Source: Hirundichthys speculiger
Lineage: Eukaryota; Chordata; Actinopteri; Beloniformes; Exocoetidae
Assembly: GCA_018398805.1 (NCBI GenBank)
Contig: JAGFBZ010000860.1
Coordinates: forward strand, 1,028,821-1,092,820
Direction: 5' to 3'
DNA: 64,000 nucleotides
Shown: in pieces, positions 21,600 to 33,545 of the stretch
How the letters are laid out: each line of letters starts with the position of its first letter
Position numbering within the stretch: the stretch's first letter is position 1
Translations under genes and position numbers: made by a program
Notes under the pieces: model-generated
Told to the model about the DNA's origin: nothing
What the model saw: the letters and a program-made list of their open reading frames with translations, nothing else
Database searches by the model: none

Positions 21600-24440
21600 C
21601 AGAGGAGTCAAAGAGGATACTGACCCTGATAACCAGATAGGAGTCAGAGAGGATGCTGACCCAGAGGACCAGCGGATTCAGAGAGGATACTGACCCCGAG
21701 GACCAGAGAGGAGTCAGAGAGGATGCTGACCCAGAGGACCAGCGGATTCAGAGAGCATGCTCACCCAAAGGACCAGGGGAGTCAGAGAGGATACTGACCC
21801 CGAGGACCAGAGAGGAGTCAGAGAGGATGCTGACCCAGAGGACCAGCGGATTCAGAGAGCATGCTCACCCAAAGGACCAGGGGAGTCAGAGAGGATGCTG
21901 ACCCCGACGACCAGGGGAGTTGGAGAGGATGCTGACCCTGATAACCAGAGAGGATACTGACCCCGAGGACCAGAGAGGAGTCAGAGAGGAGCTGACAGAG
22001 AGAGAGTCAGAGAGGATGCTGACCCCGAGCACCAGAGAGGAGTCAGAGAGGATACTGACCCCGACAACCAGGGGAGTTGAGAGGATGCTGACCCTGATAA
22101 CCAGAGAGGAGTCAGAGAGGATACTGACCCCGAGGACCAGAGAGGAGTCAGAGAGGATACTGACCCCGAGGACCAGAGAGGAGTCAGAGAGGATCCTGAC
22201 CCAGAGGACCAGAGAGGAGTCAGAGAGGATGCTGACCCAGAGGACCAGAGAGGAGTCAGAGAGGATGCTGACCCAGAGGACCAGGGGATAGAGAGGATGC
22301 AGAGACCAGGGGATCAGAGAGGATGCTGACCCAGAGGGCCAGAGAGGAGTCAGAGAGGATGCTGACCCAGAGGACCAGGGGATTCAGAGAGGACGCTGAC
22401 CCAGAGGACCAGTGTAGTCGGAGAGGATGCTGACCCCAAGGACCAGAAAGGAGTCAGAGAGGATACTGACCCCGAGGACCAGAGAGGAGTCAGAGACGAT
22501 GCTGACCCAGAGGACCAGAGGATTCAGAGAGGATGCTGACCCAGAGGGCCAGGGGAGTCAGAGAGGATACTGACCCAGATAACTAGAGAGAAGTCAGAGA
22601 GGATGCTGACCCAGAGGACCAGGGGAGTCGGAGAGGATGCTGACCCCAAGGACCAGAGAGGAGTCAGAGAGGATACTGACCCCGAGGACCAGAGAGGAGT
22701 CAGAGAGGATACTGACCCCGAGGACCAGAGGATTCAGAGAGGATGCTGATCCAGAGGGCCAGGGAGTCAGAGAGGATACTGACCCCGAGAGACCAGGGGA
22801 GTCAGAGAGGATGTTGACCCCGAGGACCAGGGGAGTCAGAGAGGATACTGACCCCGAGGACCCAGAGGAGTCAGAGAGGATGCTGACCCAGAGGACCAGG
22901 AGGAGTCGGAGAGGATGCTGACCCCGAGGACTAGAGAGGAGTCAGAGAGGATACTGACCCTGAGGACCAGAGGAGTCAGAGAGGATACTGACCCAGAGGA
23001 CCAGGGGAGTCGGAGAGGATGCTGACCCAGAGGACTAAAGAGGAGTCAGAGAGGATGCTGACCCCGAGGACCAGAGGAGTCAGAGAGGATGTTGACCCCG
23101 AGGACCAGGGGAGTCAGAGAGGATACTGACCACGAGGGCCAGAGAGGAGTCGGAGAGGATACTGACCCCGAGGACCAGAGAGGAGTCAGAGAGGATAGTG
23201 ACCCCGAGGACCAGAGAGGAGTCAGAGAGGATACTGACCCCGAGGACCAGAGAGGAGTCAGAGAGGATAGTGACCCCGAGGACCAGAGAGGAGTCAGAGA
23301 GGATACTGACCCAGAGGACCAGGGGATTCAGAGAGGATGCTGACCCAGAGGGCCAGGGGAGTCAGAGAGGAATCTGACTCAGATAACCAGAGAGAAGTCA
23401 GAGAGGATGCTGACCCAGAGGACCAGTGGAGTCGGAGAGGATGCTGACCCCGAGGACCAGAGAGGAGTCAGAGAGGATGCTGACCCAGAGGACCAGGGGA
23501 GTCAGAGAGGATACTGACCCAGATAACCAGAGAGAAGTCAGAGAGGATGCTGACCCAGAGGACCAGTGGAGTCGGAGAGGATGCTGACCCAGAGGACCAG
23601 AGGAGTCAGAGAGGATACTGACCCAGACAACCAGGGGATTCAGAGAGTATGCTGACCCCGAGGGCCAGAGGAGTCAGAGAGGATATTGACCCTGAGGACC
23701 AGAGAGGAGTCAGAGAGGATACTGACCCCGAGGACCAGGGGAGTCAGAGAGGATACTGACCCCGAGGACCAGAGAGGAGTCAGAGAGGATACTGACCCCG
23801 AGGACCAGGGAGGAGTCAGAGAGGATACTGACCCCGAGGACCAGGGAGGAGTCAGAGAGGATACTGACCTCGAAGACCAGAGAGGACTCAGAGAGGATAC
23901 TGACCTCGAGGACCAGAGAGGAGTCAGAGAGGATGCTGACCCCGAGGACCAGAGGAGTTAGAGAGGATACTGACCCCAAGGGCCAGAGGAGTCGGAGAGG
24001 ATACTGACCCCGAGGACCAGGGGAGTCAGAGAGGATACTGACCCCGAGGACCAGAGAGGAGTCAGAGAGGATACTGACCCCGAGGACCAGGGGGAGTCAG
24101 AGAGGATACTGACCCCGAGGACCAGAGAGGAGTCAGAGAGGATACTGACCTCGAGGACCAGAGAGGAGTCAGAGAGGATGGACCAGAGAGGAGTCAGAGA
24201 GGATGCTGACCCCGAGGACCAGAGGAGTTAGAGAGGATACTGACCCCAAGGGCCAGAGGAGTTGGAGAGGATACTGACCCCAAGGGCCAGAGGAGTCAGA
24301 GAGGATACTGACCCCAAGGGCCAGAGGGATACTGACGCCGAGGATCAGAGAGGAGTTGGAGAGGATACTACCCAAGGGCCAGAGGAGGAGAGGATACTGA
24401 CCCCAAGGGCCAGAGGAGTCAGAGAGGATACTGACACCAA
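21600..24440 (+). repeat. Minisatellite, about 36-bp unit, about 80 copies
   Basis: The head-to-tail unit is GGAGTCAGAGAGGATACTGA plus CCCCGAGGACCAGAGA (36 bp). In the best frame this unit encodes the 12-residue acidic block GVREDTDPEDQR. Common variants have GCTGAC for ACTGAC, CCCAGAG for CCCCGAG, GATTCAG for GAGTCAG, and a 34-bp form in which CCAGAGAGGAG becomes CCAGGGGAG. The 34-bp units shift the frame, so the array as a whole is not one open frame; the longest plus-strand run is 123 codons. The plus strand is strongly purine-rich. It passes directly into the possible coding end at 24423. Confidence 0.95.
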
Positions 24441-24620
24441 CCTTGATGACCTGAAGAGGCAGTTGGAGTTGGAGGAGAGATCTGCTGAAATGCAGGTTTG
24501 TTTATTATCATCACCACATCACAGCAACATTTACATCATATTATATTGTGCATATAACATGGCCTGCAAGTTTGTATATTTTTATATTATCAATTTATTT
24601 TGCAGACCAAACTGCAGTAG
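24423..24620 (+). CDS. Possible spliced 3' end of a coiled-coil protein gene
   Basis: At the right edge of the minisatellite the frame GVREDTD continues into unique sequence encoding NLDDLKRQLELEERSAEMQ, a heptad-like charged helix. It ends exactly at CAG|GTTTGT (24495/24496). A 110-bp AT-rich intron follows, ending TTTATTTTGCAG at 24605. The next exon adds T-K-L-Q and a TAG stop at 24618-24620, in phase. Short introns are usual in fish. AATAAA occurs at 25097-25102. I do not recognise the protein. The upstream coding limit is unclear because the repeat array shifts frame; this may be a decayed gene whose acidic repeats expanded. Confidence 0.45.
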
Positions 24621-25573
24621 CTGACAGCTCCGGAGAAGGATTCCATGGTGCAGCAGGTCCAAACCAGACCACCAGCCTGATCTTTGATGTTCTTAAGTTG
24701 GCCTGACATTGCTGATGAGGCAGACGGACAGCTCGTGATGTAGCAGCACAGCTGTCTTGGTCCAGGAAACGGTTGTCATTTCAAGCTGCAGCATTTTGGT
24801 AAATAAGGCACACGTTTGTAGCCGTTGAACTCCTTCCCTAATCCCTGTTCAAAACCAAATATGGGTCACAATCAGAACTCTCACCGTCATGTAAAACTGA
24901 GAAATGCAACAGAAACATTTACCTGTAATATACCTGTCATGGTCTGACTTCACCAACAGTTCCAGTGTATTTATAGTATCCGGCCTTAGTGCAGGACATG
25001 CATTGTACCATAATGACATAAGAGAAAAGTCTTTGATCAGCAGATGTGGTTTAGGAGCCATCGCCTACCATTACAAGCATAAACTGAGAACCATTGAATA
25101 AAACTCCAGCAAGACAGACTAATCTGATATAATATATCCGACAACTAATTAAGCTCAAAAGCACAAGACAGGGACTGTAAGAAAACAAAACAAAAAACAA
25201 AAAAACACTTCACTTGTGACTATGTGGTTTAGACATATACAGTACAGGAAAACACACACACACACACACTAAGAGCAAGAGTGGGTGTCATTAACCTAAA
25301 TTACTGTGTTTTTTAGAAGTGATTGGCCAGCAGCACAGCATGTGGTCAACATCAGATGGAAACACTTTACAATAAGATCAGACTAACCTGCTGAGAATGT
25401 CAATGGAAAAGTAATACTAAACATGTGTTCGGGGTTTTAACATGAATGCCTTGTTGTTTTGTTGGGTAGCGTTAAAGCAATTACAATTCTATTAATTTTT
25501 GTACTGTTTACAGCTACAGGTCTCAAAATCACTCAAATGTGTGTGAGTTAAAATACGAAGGAGGTGAGGAGTG
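24621..25573. other. Possible 3' UTR and unassigned sequence
   Basis: If the splice model at 24423-24620 is right, 24621 to about 25120 would be its 3' untranslated region, with AATAAA at 25097. The rest shows only a CA microsatellite (about 25253-25269) and no recognised gene. Confidence 0.3.
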
Positions 25574-26290
25574 CTTTATTCAGTTCAATTCAACTTTATT
25601 TGTATAGCATCTATTACAATACAAATTGTCTCCAGGTGCTTTTTAAAGACCCAGAGCATGACCAGCTCGGTAAAAGAAGAAAAGAGGATGGAGGACGGGG
25701 AGGAGAGGGACAAATATATTATATAGGACAAAACATATTAATAGTCATCATCCTTTTGCTAGAGGACTAAGAATCCCATGTAGTTATATTGTGACTGGTT
25801 CACTGTTAGTATGTGAACTACAGAGATGATTATATAAACAGATGTAACCTGATTAATATGCTGTTTAAACAGCATATCCTGATCTAAAACAACTTAGAGG
25901 TTTCTCGCATTTGTACTGGAGGCCAACATTAAATCAGATAATCTGTTCCTTAGGTGTTTGGGGCCAAAAACAATAATCTCTCTTTTATGAGAATTCAAAA
26001 GCAAAAAGTTAGAGGACATCCAGGTCTGAATGTCCTTCAGACATGTCTGAAGTTTGGATAAGGGTTCTGTTTTGTCTGACTTCATTGATAAATACAACTG
26101 CGGATCATCAGCATAGCAATGGACATTTATGTCGTCTCTCTGGATAACTTTTCCCAAGGGCAGCATGTATAGTAAGAAGAGGATCGGCCCTCACGCTGAA
26201 CCCTGTGGGACACCATAGCAGACCCTCATCTGTGCAGAAGAAACGCCATTAACTCTAACCAGTGCCAGTAGAGAGATGCAGGTCAATAAC
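25574..26290 (-). mobile_element. L2-like LINE fragment, RT end and (TTGAA)n tail
   Basis: On the minus strand the fragment encodes YGVPQGSA, a stop, GPILFLLYMLPLGKVI (near 26150-26215), then HCYADDPQLYLSMKSD (the YADD catalytic motif of non-LTR reverse transcriptase) and LQTCLKDIQTWMSSNFLLLN followed by a VFGPK block. The rest of the ORF is lost, and the sequence passes into the family 3' tail ending TTGAATTGAACTG at 25574-25595. The longest open part is 90 codons (25894-26166). It is defective, and it links the tail family at 441, 28285 and 33765 to an RT-bearing LINE. Confidence 0.82.
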
Positions 26291-26312
26291 ACGCCGCCTG
26301 TGTCGTCTTCTT

Positions 26313-26702
26313 TGTTTTCTGTGTTTAGTTGGTGTTTCTGACTCCCCTGTCTTTAGTCTAACTTGTTTCCTGTTTTACTTTGAAGGTCTGTATTGTCTTG
26401 GTTGTGTTCACCTTACTTCCCTCTGTGGATTTCTCTGATTGTTTGCACCTGCCTCTCATTTGTTCCCACTGTGTATATAAGTCTTGTCTTTTCCTCGTTT
26501 GTGCTGGGTCGTCTGTTGTCCTTCCGCCACTCTACCAATGTTCTTGTGTTTTGGATTCCTGCCCTTCTGTCCAGCTCTCTCTCTGCTCAGCAAATTGTTA
26601 ATATAAGTTTTGTTCTGGGTTTTGGAGTCGAAATAAAGACTTTTTTTGGTTGGAATCGCCTGCCTCCCATCCTCCTGCATTTGGGTCCATACCCCTATGA
26701 CA
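26313..26702 (+). mobile_element. Solo-LTR-like element, third copy
   Basis: This copy matches the family at 19939-20353: CTGTTTTACTTTGAAGGTCT, TTTGCACCTGCCTC, a TATATAA box at 26474-26480, AATAAA at 26632-26637, and the terminal GCATTTGGGTCC tract ending ATGACA. The 5' limit is less certain, and flanking duplications were not found. The open frames inside are incidental to the LTR sequence. Confidence 0.65.
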
Positions 26703-26749
26703 GGTTGAGGTCAGCTCAGAGAGGTCCGTAGGGGAGGAACAGTCTAGAG

Positions 26750-27380
26750 CACGTGTCAAACACAAGCTTGGGCATGATTGGCTTAAATTTCAAACCAATA
26801 TTTTAAGACTTAAAATAAGCTTAAACCGCTTTAAAGCGCATATTGACAATAAACTACATCTCCCATCATGCATTTTGTCGTTAGCCCACAACGATAACGG
26901 TAGCTATAAGCAAGACGATTTTTCAAAACATCTCCAAGAAAAGAAAAATTGATGCACAAGGAAGGCAGTTTCATGAATGATGGGGAAACAACTGTATGTC
27001 TTTTGTGTTATGATGGCAGGTGTCAGCCGTGAAAGAGTTTAATCTACGTCAGCATTTTGACAGCAAACACGGAGCTGAAGTATGCTAAATTTATCCTACA
27101 AGAAAAACAAAGAATCGCTACTGCTTCTGAAACCAAGGTAATGGATACTCTTACAACCACAAACTCTGAGTTTAATATAATAATGAGTTAAATATTTGAA
27201 ACTTAAATACATAATAAATACAGAAATTGTTATTTAACATTATAATAAGGTGTAGTTTAATTTATTTTGATTTACATTGCATTTTTTACAATCTATGTAC
27301 ATTCATGCTGTCAATCTGGCCCTTTGACAGCAACTATGATGCTGATGTGGCCCTCAGTGAAAATGAGTCTGACACCCCTG
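26750..27380 (+). mobile_element. hAT element (GTGTCAAAC ends), about 630 bp
   Basis: The left end CACGTGTCAAACACAAGC and the right end, read on the minus strand as CAGGGGTGTCAGACTC, are the typical inverted repeats of a fish hAT family. Flanking 8-mers GTCTAGAG and ATCTGCAG match at 5 of 8 positions, consistent with a decayed duplication. The interior (ACTACATCTCCCATCATGCA and surroundings) matches the inverted copy at 33016-33545. There is no transposase domain. Confidence 0.72.
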
Positions 27381-27439
27381 ATCTGCAGCTCTAGAAAATG
27401 TGGGTTATTTTTGTTTTCTTTTATTAACAATGAACAGTA

Positions 27440-27616
27440 AGCTCTGGCACACAACACACCTGATTCTAATGAATGGATCACCATCAGCTTGTCATCCAGG
27501 TCTGCACAAGTCTGTTAACGACTCATTCATCTTGAATCAGGTGCGCTGAAGCAGGGAACCCTCTAAGGTTTGCAGGACAGCAGCCCTTGAGGACCAAGTT
27601 TGGTCACCCCTGGTAA
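27440..27616. mobile_element. Palindromic MITE, second copy
   Basis: It shares ACACCTGATTCTAATGAAT and an inverted GAATCAGGTGCGCTG with the element at 9140-9330, ending near GGACCAAGTTTGGTCACCCC. It is a non-coding foldback repeat. Confidence 0.65.
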
Positions 27617-28284
27617 GCTGTTTTAGCGTATACTATTAAACTGTCTCTCCAGGCACAATGGGAGTCAGAGGACCACGTCTTTTCCATTTTACATGTTTGT
27701 TTGTTTTCAGCGTGCAGACTTGTGAATTAGACCAGGGAGCTCCTATGGTAATAGACCGTCTTTTTCAGAGGGGCAAAGCTGAATGTAATATATGTGCAGT
27801 ATTGTTGACAAGGCAATTAGTATCTGCAGGGGTACATTTCAGGTCACTGCCCTCAGTTGTTCAACCACATTCCACCGTAGAAAGATGAGAACCGATGGAC
27901 TCCTTAAACTTTAAATTTATTTATAGCTTTATGAGGTAGGCATGTTCTCTAATAATATGTCTCATTAGTAACAGTGAGAATGTTGAATGTGAACATTATT
28001 AAATAGTGACCAGAGAGGAGCGGGTTTAGAGGCGACACTAACAAATTATCAGCTTTTATACCGTAGGTGAGAACAAGATTAAAGGTGTGATTAGAGCAGT
28101 GCGTCAGTCCATTTAGTTTTCTCTTTGTTTCTGCATTTGATTTGACTGGTAGCTGTAAAGCACCACATTACCATGCTGCAAAAAATAACATTGTGAGAAC
28201 ATTACAGTTCCATGGTACCGTCACATTACATCTTACTGCTTAATACAGCGATCCCTCGCCAATTCACACTTTAAGTCTCATTAA
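27617..28284. other. No gene or named repeat recognised
   Basis: This is unassigned sequence between repeats. The small open frame at 27658-27888 shows no recognised domain. Confidence 0.4.
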
Positions 28285-28645
28285 GTTTCATTTGGTCATT
28301 TGTGTGCTCTCCTCTCTCTGTCCTCCATTTATCTCTCTTTTTCTTTCTTTATCCAGCTGGTCTTCATCAGGAAGGTCCCCCCATATGATCCAGGTCCTGA
28401 TCAAGGTTTCTTCCTCTTAAAGTGGAGTTTTTTTCTTGCCACTGTTTGGCTTAAAGATTTTTTCTCCCGCTGGGGAATTTTTTTTTTTTTACCTGCCATT
28501 ATCCTTGTTTAGGATTTAATATTATAATTTTAGTTAATGATATTTGCTCAGGGGTCATGGTCTGGGTCTCTGTAAAGCACCTAGAGACAATTGACATTGT
28601 AACAGACGCTATACAAATAAAATTAAATTGAATAGAATTGAATAA
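28285..28645 (+). mobile_element. L2-like 3'-tail repeat
   Basis: It contains the pyrimidine-rich CTCCTCTCTCTGTCCTCC tract, CAGCTGGTCTTCATCAGGAA, TTCCTCTTAAAGTGGAG, then CTCTGTAAAGCACCTAGAGA and GCTATACAAATAAAATTAA ending in TTGAAT units. It is the same family and orientation as 33765-34152. No coding sequence is present. Confidence 0.75.
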
Positions 28646-30885
28646 ATCTCTGAATAATCAGGGCTCTAATTATATGTGTCCTGTTGTCAACTTGCTGCTT
28701 TGTTAGATGACCTGCTCATTGTCATGAGAAGTACTTTGAGGAGGTATTAAGAATGAAGTACTATGCCAGTGTTCCTCTGCCAGATAGATAGATGGATCTT
28801 CCACACTTAGATCTGGAGGCTACCACCTGAGGCAAATTTCTCTCTCAGACTCTCAGAATGAGGAAGAAATTATATTCTCAGTCCAGGTTTCAAATTCATT
28901 TCTTGATATAGAAAAAAAAAAAAATTTTAAAAGAGGTGAAATATGGGCGGCATAAAAACCAAGCAGGAGCCAGATAAACTCAGAAAATCCTGGAGGTGTT
29001 GGAGGGTCATGTCAAAGCAGAGGCTGTTGTTTCAGAGAGAGGCGATGACTCCCGTGGTTACTGTGGAATGAAAACATTCCCAGCATGAACACGCTGAACA
29101 CTCGTTGCAAAAGAATTCTGCAAATGTCATTTGAAGCAGGAAAAAAAAAATGAAAAGGGATCATTAAAAAGACTTTATAAGCAGACCTGCATAGACCAAA
29201 AACAGAACTTAATTCAAGGCTTTTGTTGCGTTTGAGCTGTAAATAACAGAAATGATCTGCTGAGAATGAAGATGACCCTGGAACTATTTAATGAGGAATG
29301 TAAGACGAGCAGTATAAGAAATATAAGTAAAAGAAAACACACGAATACAAGAGGAACTGATGAACTAAATATGTTCAGGGTTTTTAATAAGAGATAGATA
29401 AACTTAATAATCTACCCTAATCAGGGTTTTATAGTTCACATATAAATAAATTCATGTGCAGCACTATTCTCTTAGTGTTTCACTGATAAATAGTATTTTT
29501 AGGTTACTTTATCTAGTTTTTAAGCTGATTAGGAATGAGTCCTACAACTGTGTCTGAGGCAGGTCTGGAAAGAGGAATGATCAGAAAGTCCTGGTGAAGG
29601 CCGTGTGGGTCTGATCCAGAGACGCCAAAAGCACCCGCTGAATTCATTACTGCCAAATAAAGCTTGACCGGCCATTAACTCCGAGGGTTCCTCCAGCACT
29701 GTGGCTGTTTAATGGCTGTGTTTAAAGACATGAGAAATTGTTATGAATCATTACTTGTTTGTGTTCTCAGCTTGAGCACATTGTGTTTGTCTGTTATTGT
29801 GACTTAGATGAGGATCGGATCACGTTTCATGACAAATTAATGCAGAGAATCAGCTAATTCCAGGAGGCTCACATACTTTTTTCTCGCCACTGTAATTGTA
29901 CTCAAAAACTTAGCAAACAAACTATTTATGTTAGATTTTAAATATGATTCGGGTCCCCATCCTGCATAGGCTAGAAGAGAGTTTCTGCTGAAATTGAACT
30001 GCACTTTTTAATTTATTGTTTTTTTCCCGCAGTTTTCTGCAGAGCTGGTGTTGGATATGAAATTCCCAGGAAGAACTTTGGATTCACTGTGGCATCATTG
30101 TGCACCTTCTCAGCATCAACACTGATTTTAATTAACATGCAGGGGGGGGGGGTCTGTAATCATCACAGATGACAACCTCTTGACTGTCCCAGGTTGTCTG
30201 TTTGTCTTGATGGAGATAAATGCTCTGCGTTGCCCCAAGAGAAGTGGGAACTTTGTTAAGCCATGTGTTTGGTGGATCTAATGTGACAGGAGACGTAACA
30301 GAACGAAACAACTAAACAGACAAGAAGGAGACTTAAATGTAAACTCTTTGATACAAGCAGCCAGTTATGAAACACACAAGTGCAACATCTTACCATAAAA
30401 ACAAAAGCTGCTTGCATTCTGGTATTGTATAATATCTGCAGGAAGATGTGCCTCCGGTTTTACCCCGTTGGCTCTTTCATACTGGACCAAGTTAGGGCTG
30501 AAGAATTCATTAAACACATCCCCTTAATTATGTTAAACCAGCGTTCTGGAAACAAAAGTACGACTTGACATCATACGTGACATAATCCATGAAACACACT
30601 GGGCGCTGGTCGAGCCGAAACGACAAGAATAACGTTGTTAGTTGGTGGAACGTCCTCTCGAACCGTTTTACTTACCTGAATGAAGTGTGTATCCGTGTCC
30701 ATTCAGTAGTTTCATCAGTTGTTCTTGAATCAGACCAGGATCATTTCATCTTCTCTTATTAAAAGTTCTCTTATTTCTGTATCTACCCGATTCAAGCATT
30801 GAGTTATGTAGCGTGAGTGAGCGTGCAGCTAAATGCATTCAGCCGTTTCCTTCCTTTGACTGTGTTGCGCACAGAAGATGTGACC
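28646..30885. other. No gene or named repeat recognised
   Basis: This is about 2.2 kb with no recognised domain, terminal repeat or RNA gene. A short G-run lies near 30141-30150. Confidence 0.4.
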
Positions 30886-31646
30886 TGGAGGTCTTCACGG
30901 GTCCACTTTCATGGACCCGAACCCGAATGGACCCGTGAAAGTTCGACCCGAAACCGACCCAACCCGAGCTATTATCATAACTCCGGGGGTCCGAACCCGA
31001 ATGGACCCGCAATATTTGGACCTGGAAACCGACCCAAGTCTTTAGTTTCCGACCATGAACCGAACCGAGTTGCCCGAATAGAACCGAGACAATACAGCCC
31101 ATAGTTGCTCATGTTAAAAGTTGTCTAGCGTTGAATAAAACTTTATTTTCTTCCCTAAAGTTGTCTTCTTCTACCCGGTTCAGTTGCTACATAGGCTACG
31201 TGATGTAAACAACAATAAATCCAAGTCGTTATTTTCTTTGTGGATACAGATGCTATTGGTAGCAACTGCTAACGCTAATAGCCTACACCGGTCAGGACGT
31301 GTGGTGAATATGTTCTCTCATCCACATTGTTATGTTGGTGATCCGTTGTGCTTTACAGCTGCCGGGCAAATCGCTAATAACACGCTACGGTAACATAATT
31401 GTTTCATGACAAACACGCCACGTTAATTAATAATAATTTAACTGCCCCGAGTCCTGACATTGGCTGCCACCGCCAATATCTTTACCTCTCTCGAGTAAAC
31501 GCGGACCCAGTCTGTCACTGACCAGATCCGAGACTAACTGTACCGATTCCGACCCGAACCCGGAGTCACGGCTTTTGAATGGAGCCGAGACCCGATTTGG
31601 GTCGGGCCGGAACCTCGGGTTTTTCGGGTTGTTCCGAAGACCTCTA
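30886..31646 (+). mobile_element. Complete hAT-like element with 8-bp target duplication
   Basis: The left end TGGAGGTCTTC and the right end GAAGACCTCTA are inverted repeats. ATGTGACC lies immediately outside on both sides (30878-30885 and 31647-31654), a perfect 8-bp duplication typical of hAT. The element is 761 bp, non-coding, and rich in GACCCGAACCC-type words on both arms, so it may fold extensively. It defines the family to which the truncated copy at 8126 belongs. Confidence 0.9.
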
Positions 31647-31654
31647 ATGTGACC

Positions 31655-33015
31655 AAAAAGTTGTTAGAAATTCTGTGACGTTGCAGTCAGCTCCAGAACG
31701 GGGGGGATGTCCCTGACATACGCAACCAGTCTCCCCTTTTTGTCCACGTCGGAAGGTGGAAAGATGGGGGGGCGGGGTTACCTGCATTGTTGTCTTTCCG
31801 GAACGTGAGAGTTACTTACACACCGAGGCTGCGAAAAGGCAGAATATCCCGCAAAGAAAAGCCAGTTCTGCATGTCAGGGGCGAAAGGAAAAGTGAACTC
31901 TCATCATTTCTTAGGATGCAAAAGTCGCCTGCTGCAGTAGATGCATTTTCACTTTGTCTTGTGTACCTCAGAGGACAGGAAAGGTGCTGAGACATGACCA
32001 TTTTTATGCAATAATGCTGGGGGCTTGGTAATAAAATTATCTATAAAAGCCAGATTTTAAGTGGCGTTTTGGGGACGTATCAGGAAATTAGTGTTTGTTA
32101 CTTTCAAGATGGACACGTTCACATTTAGACCATTTCAACGCAGGATGCTACCCCAGGGGGTCGTCCGTCCGTCCAGATGGAGATAAACTTCCAGTGTTAC
32201 CCAGAGACAAGCGAGCGGCTGATAAAGCCGGCGTTTAGGGGGAAACTGGGCTGTTAGTGTTTACGGTAATTGTCCAGCAATCAGCGAGTTTCCAGGGGTT
32301 CAGGAGAAGTCTCCAGCTGAGGTGCACCTGGATCCTGTCCGGACCCGTGGTGGTGGAGCCCTGCTCCAAACATGATGAGATCTGAGGGGAAAAAAAAAAA
32401 CCGACTCCCACTCACACACCATGCAGTCTGCATGAGAGAACAGCTGGGAAACATGCCGAAGCAAAGCAGCGCTAAGAGTGTTCAGTTGGTGTATTTCAGT
32501 CAGACAAATCAATAATTCTTTATCAGGAAACCTACTTTAGGTTTTGGCTCCTAGGATCCATTACCCATTATGATTACATGAAGAGAGGGGATAAGGACCT
32601 TGACTTCTCCACCCAGAACAGGAGCCTGCAGGTGGAAGCGGTGGAGGAGGCGGAGACTGGGAGCAGCTGGGAGCTCAGTGGGTGAGACATCCAAAATGTA
32701 TCTGAGAAGCTCTTCCACCTTAAAGAGGCACCGGAAGGAGATGGATAATTGGAAAGCACCACGCAGAGACGGCGGGAAACAATCACGCGCACTGCAGAGG
32801 TTGCCTGCCTGAATTAACTCCCGGGGGTTGTTTCATTTCTAAGTGTATTTATGTTCTTGACAGAGAATTAAAAGAGTCATAAAATCAACGGACGGCGTAA
32901 CTGAGGGTGCAGCATCCAGTAATGCATCATGAATGCATCAACAGAGCATTTTAATTACAGTAAAACAGATAAACGTGTCTGTCGTGAGCAGAACAAACAA
33001 AATATCCTTTACAGC
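31655..33015. other. No gene or named repeat recognised
   Basis: This is mixed, locally GC-richer sequence. Several frames of 60-72 codons overlap on both strands, with no domain that I recognise. Confidence 0.4.
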
Positions 33016-33545
33016 AGGGGTTCACTGAGGGCCTCATCAGCATCATGGTGGCCCTCGAAGGGCCTGATTGACAGCATGAATGTAACAAAATGCAATGTAA
33101 ATCAAAATTAATTGAATTACACCTTATTATTTTGTTAAATAACAGTTTCTGTATTTATTAAGTATTCACGTTTCAAATATTTAACTCATTATTATATTAA
33201 AACTCAGGGTTTGTGGTTGTAAGAGTATCCATTACCTTGGTTTCAGAAGCAGAAGCGATTCTTTGTTTTTCTTGTAGGCTAAAATACTTAGCTCCATGTT
33301 TGCTGTCAAAATGACGACGTAGATTAAACGCTTGGTTGTTGGGGTTAGTTTGTAAAGGTATTTCTTAAGTCCATTAGTTTTGAAAAATCGTCTTGCTCAT
33401 AGCTACCATCATCGTTGTGGGTAATGACATAATGCATGATGGGAGATGTAGTTTATCGTCAATATGCGCTTTAAAGCGGTGTAAGCTTATTTTAAGTCTT
33501 AAAATATTGGTTTAAAATTTAAGCCAATAATGTACAAGCTCTCGA
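33016..33545 (-). mobile_element. hAT element (GTGTCAAAC family), inverted copy
   Basis: Reverse-orientation copy of 26750-27380. It starts CAGGGGTTCACTGAGGGCC and includes GCATGATGGGAGATGTAGTT and TTTAAGCCAATAATGTACAA. The end corresponding to the GTGTCAAAC terminus is degraded. It is non-coding. Confidence 0.7.

Noticed and set aside
23710..23979. Minus-strand ORF of LVLGVSILSDSS repeats
   Set aside because: It is the reverse translation of the 36-bp minisatellite; the period is a multiple of three and contains no stop in that phase.
30817..31104. 95-codon plus and 87-codon minus ORFs with Pro/Arg/Gly repeats
   Set aside because: They overlap on opposite strands within the GACCCGAACCC-rich arm of a hAT element, so they are by-products of the repeat.
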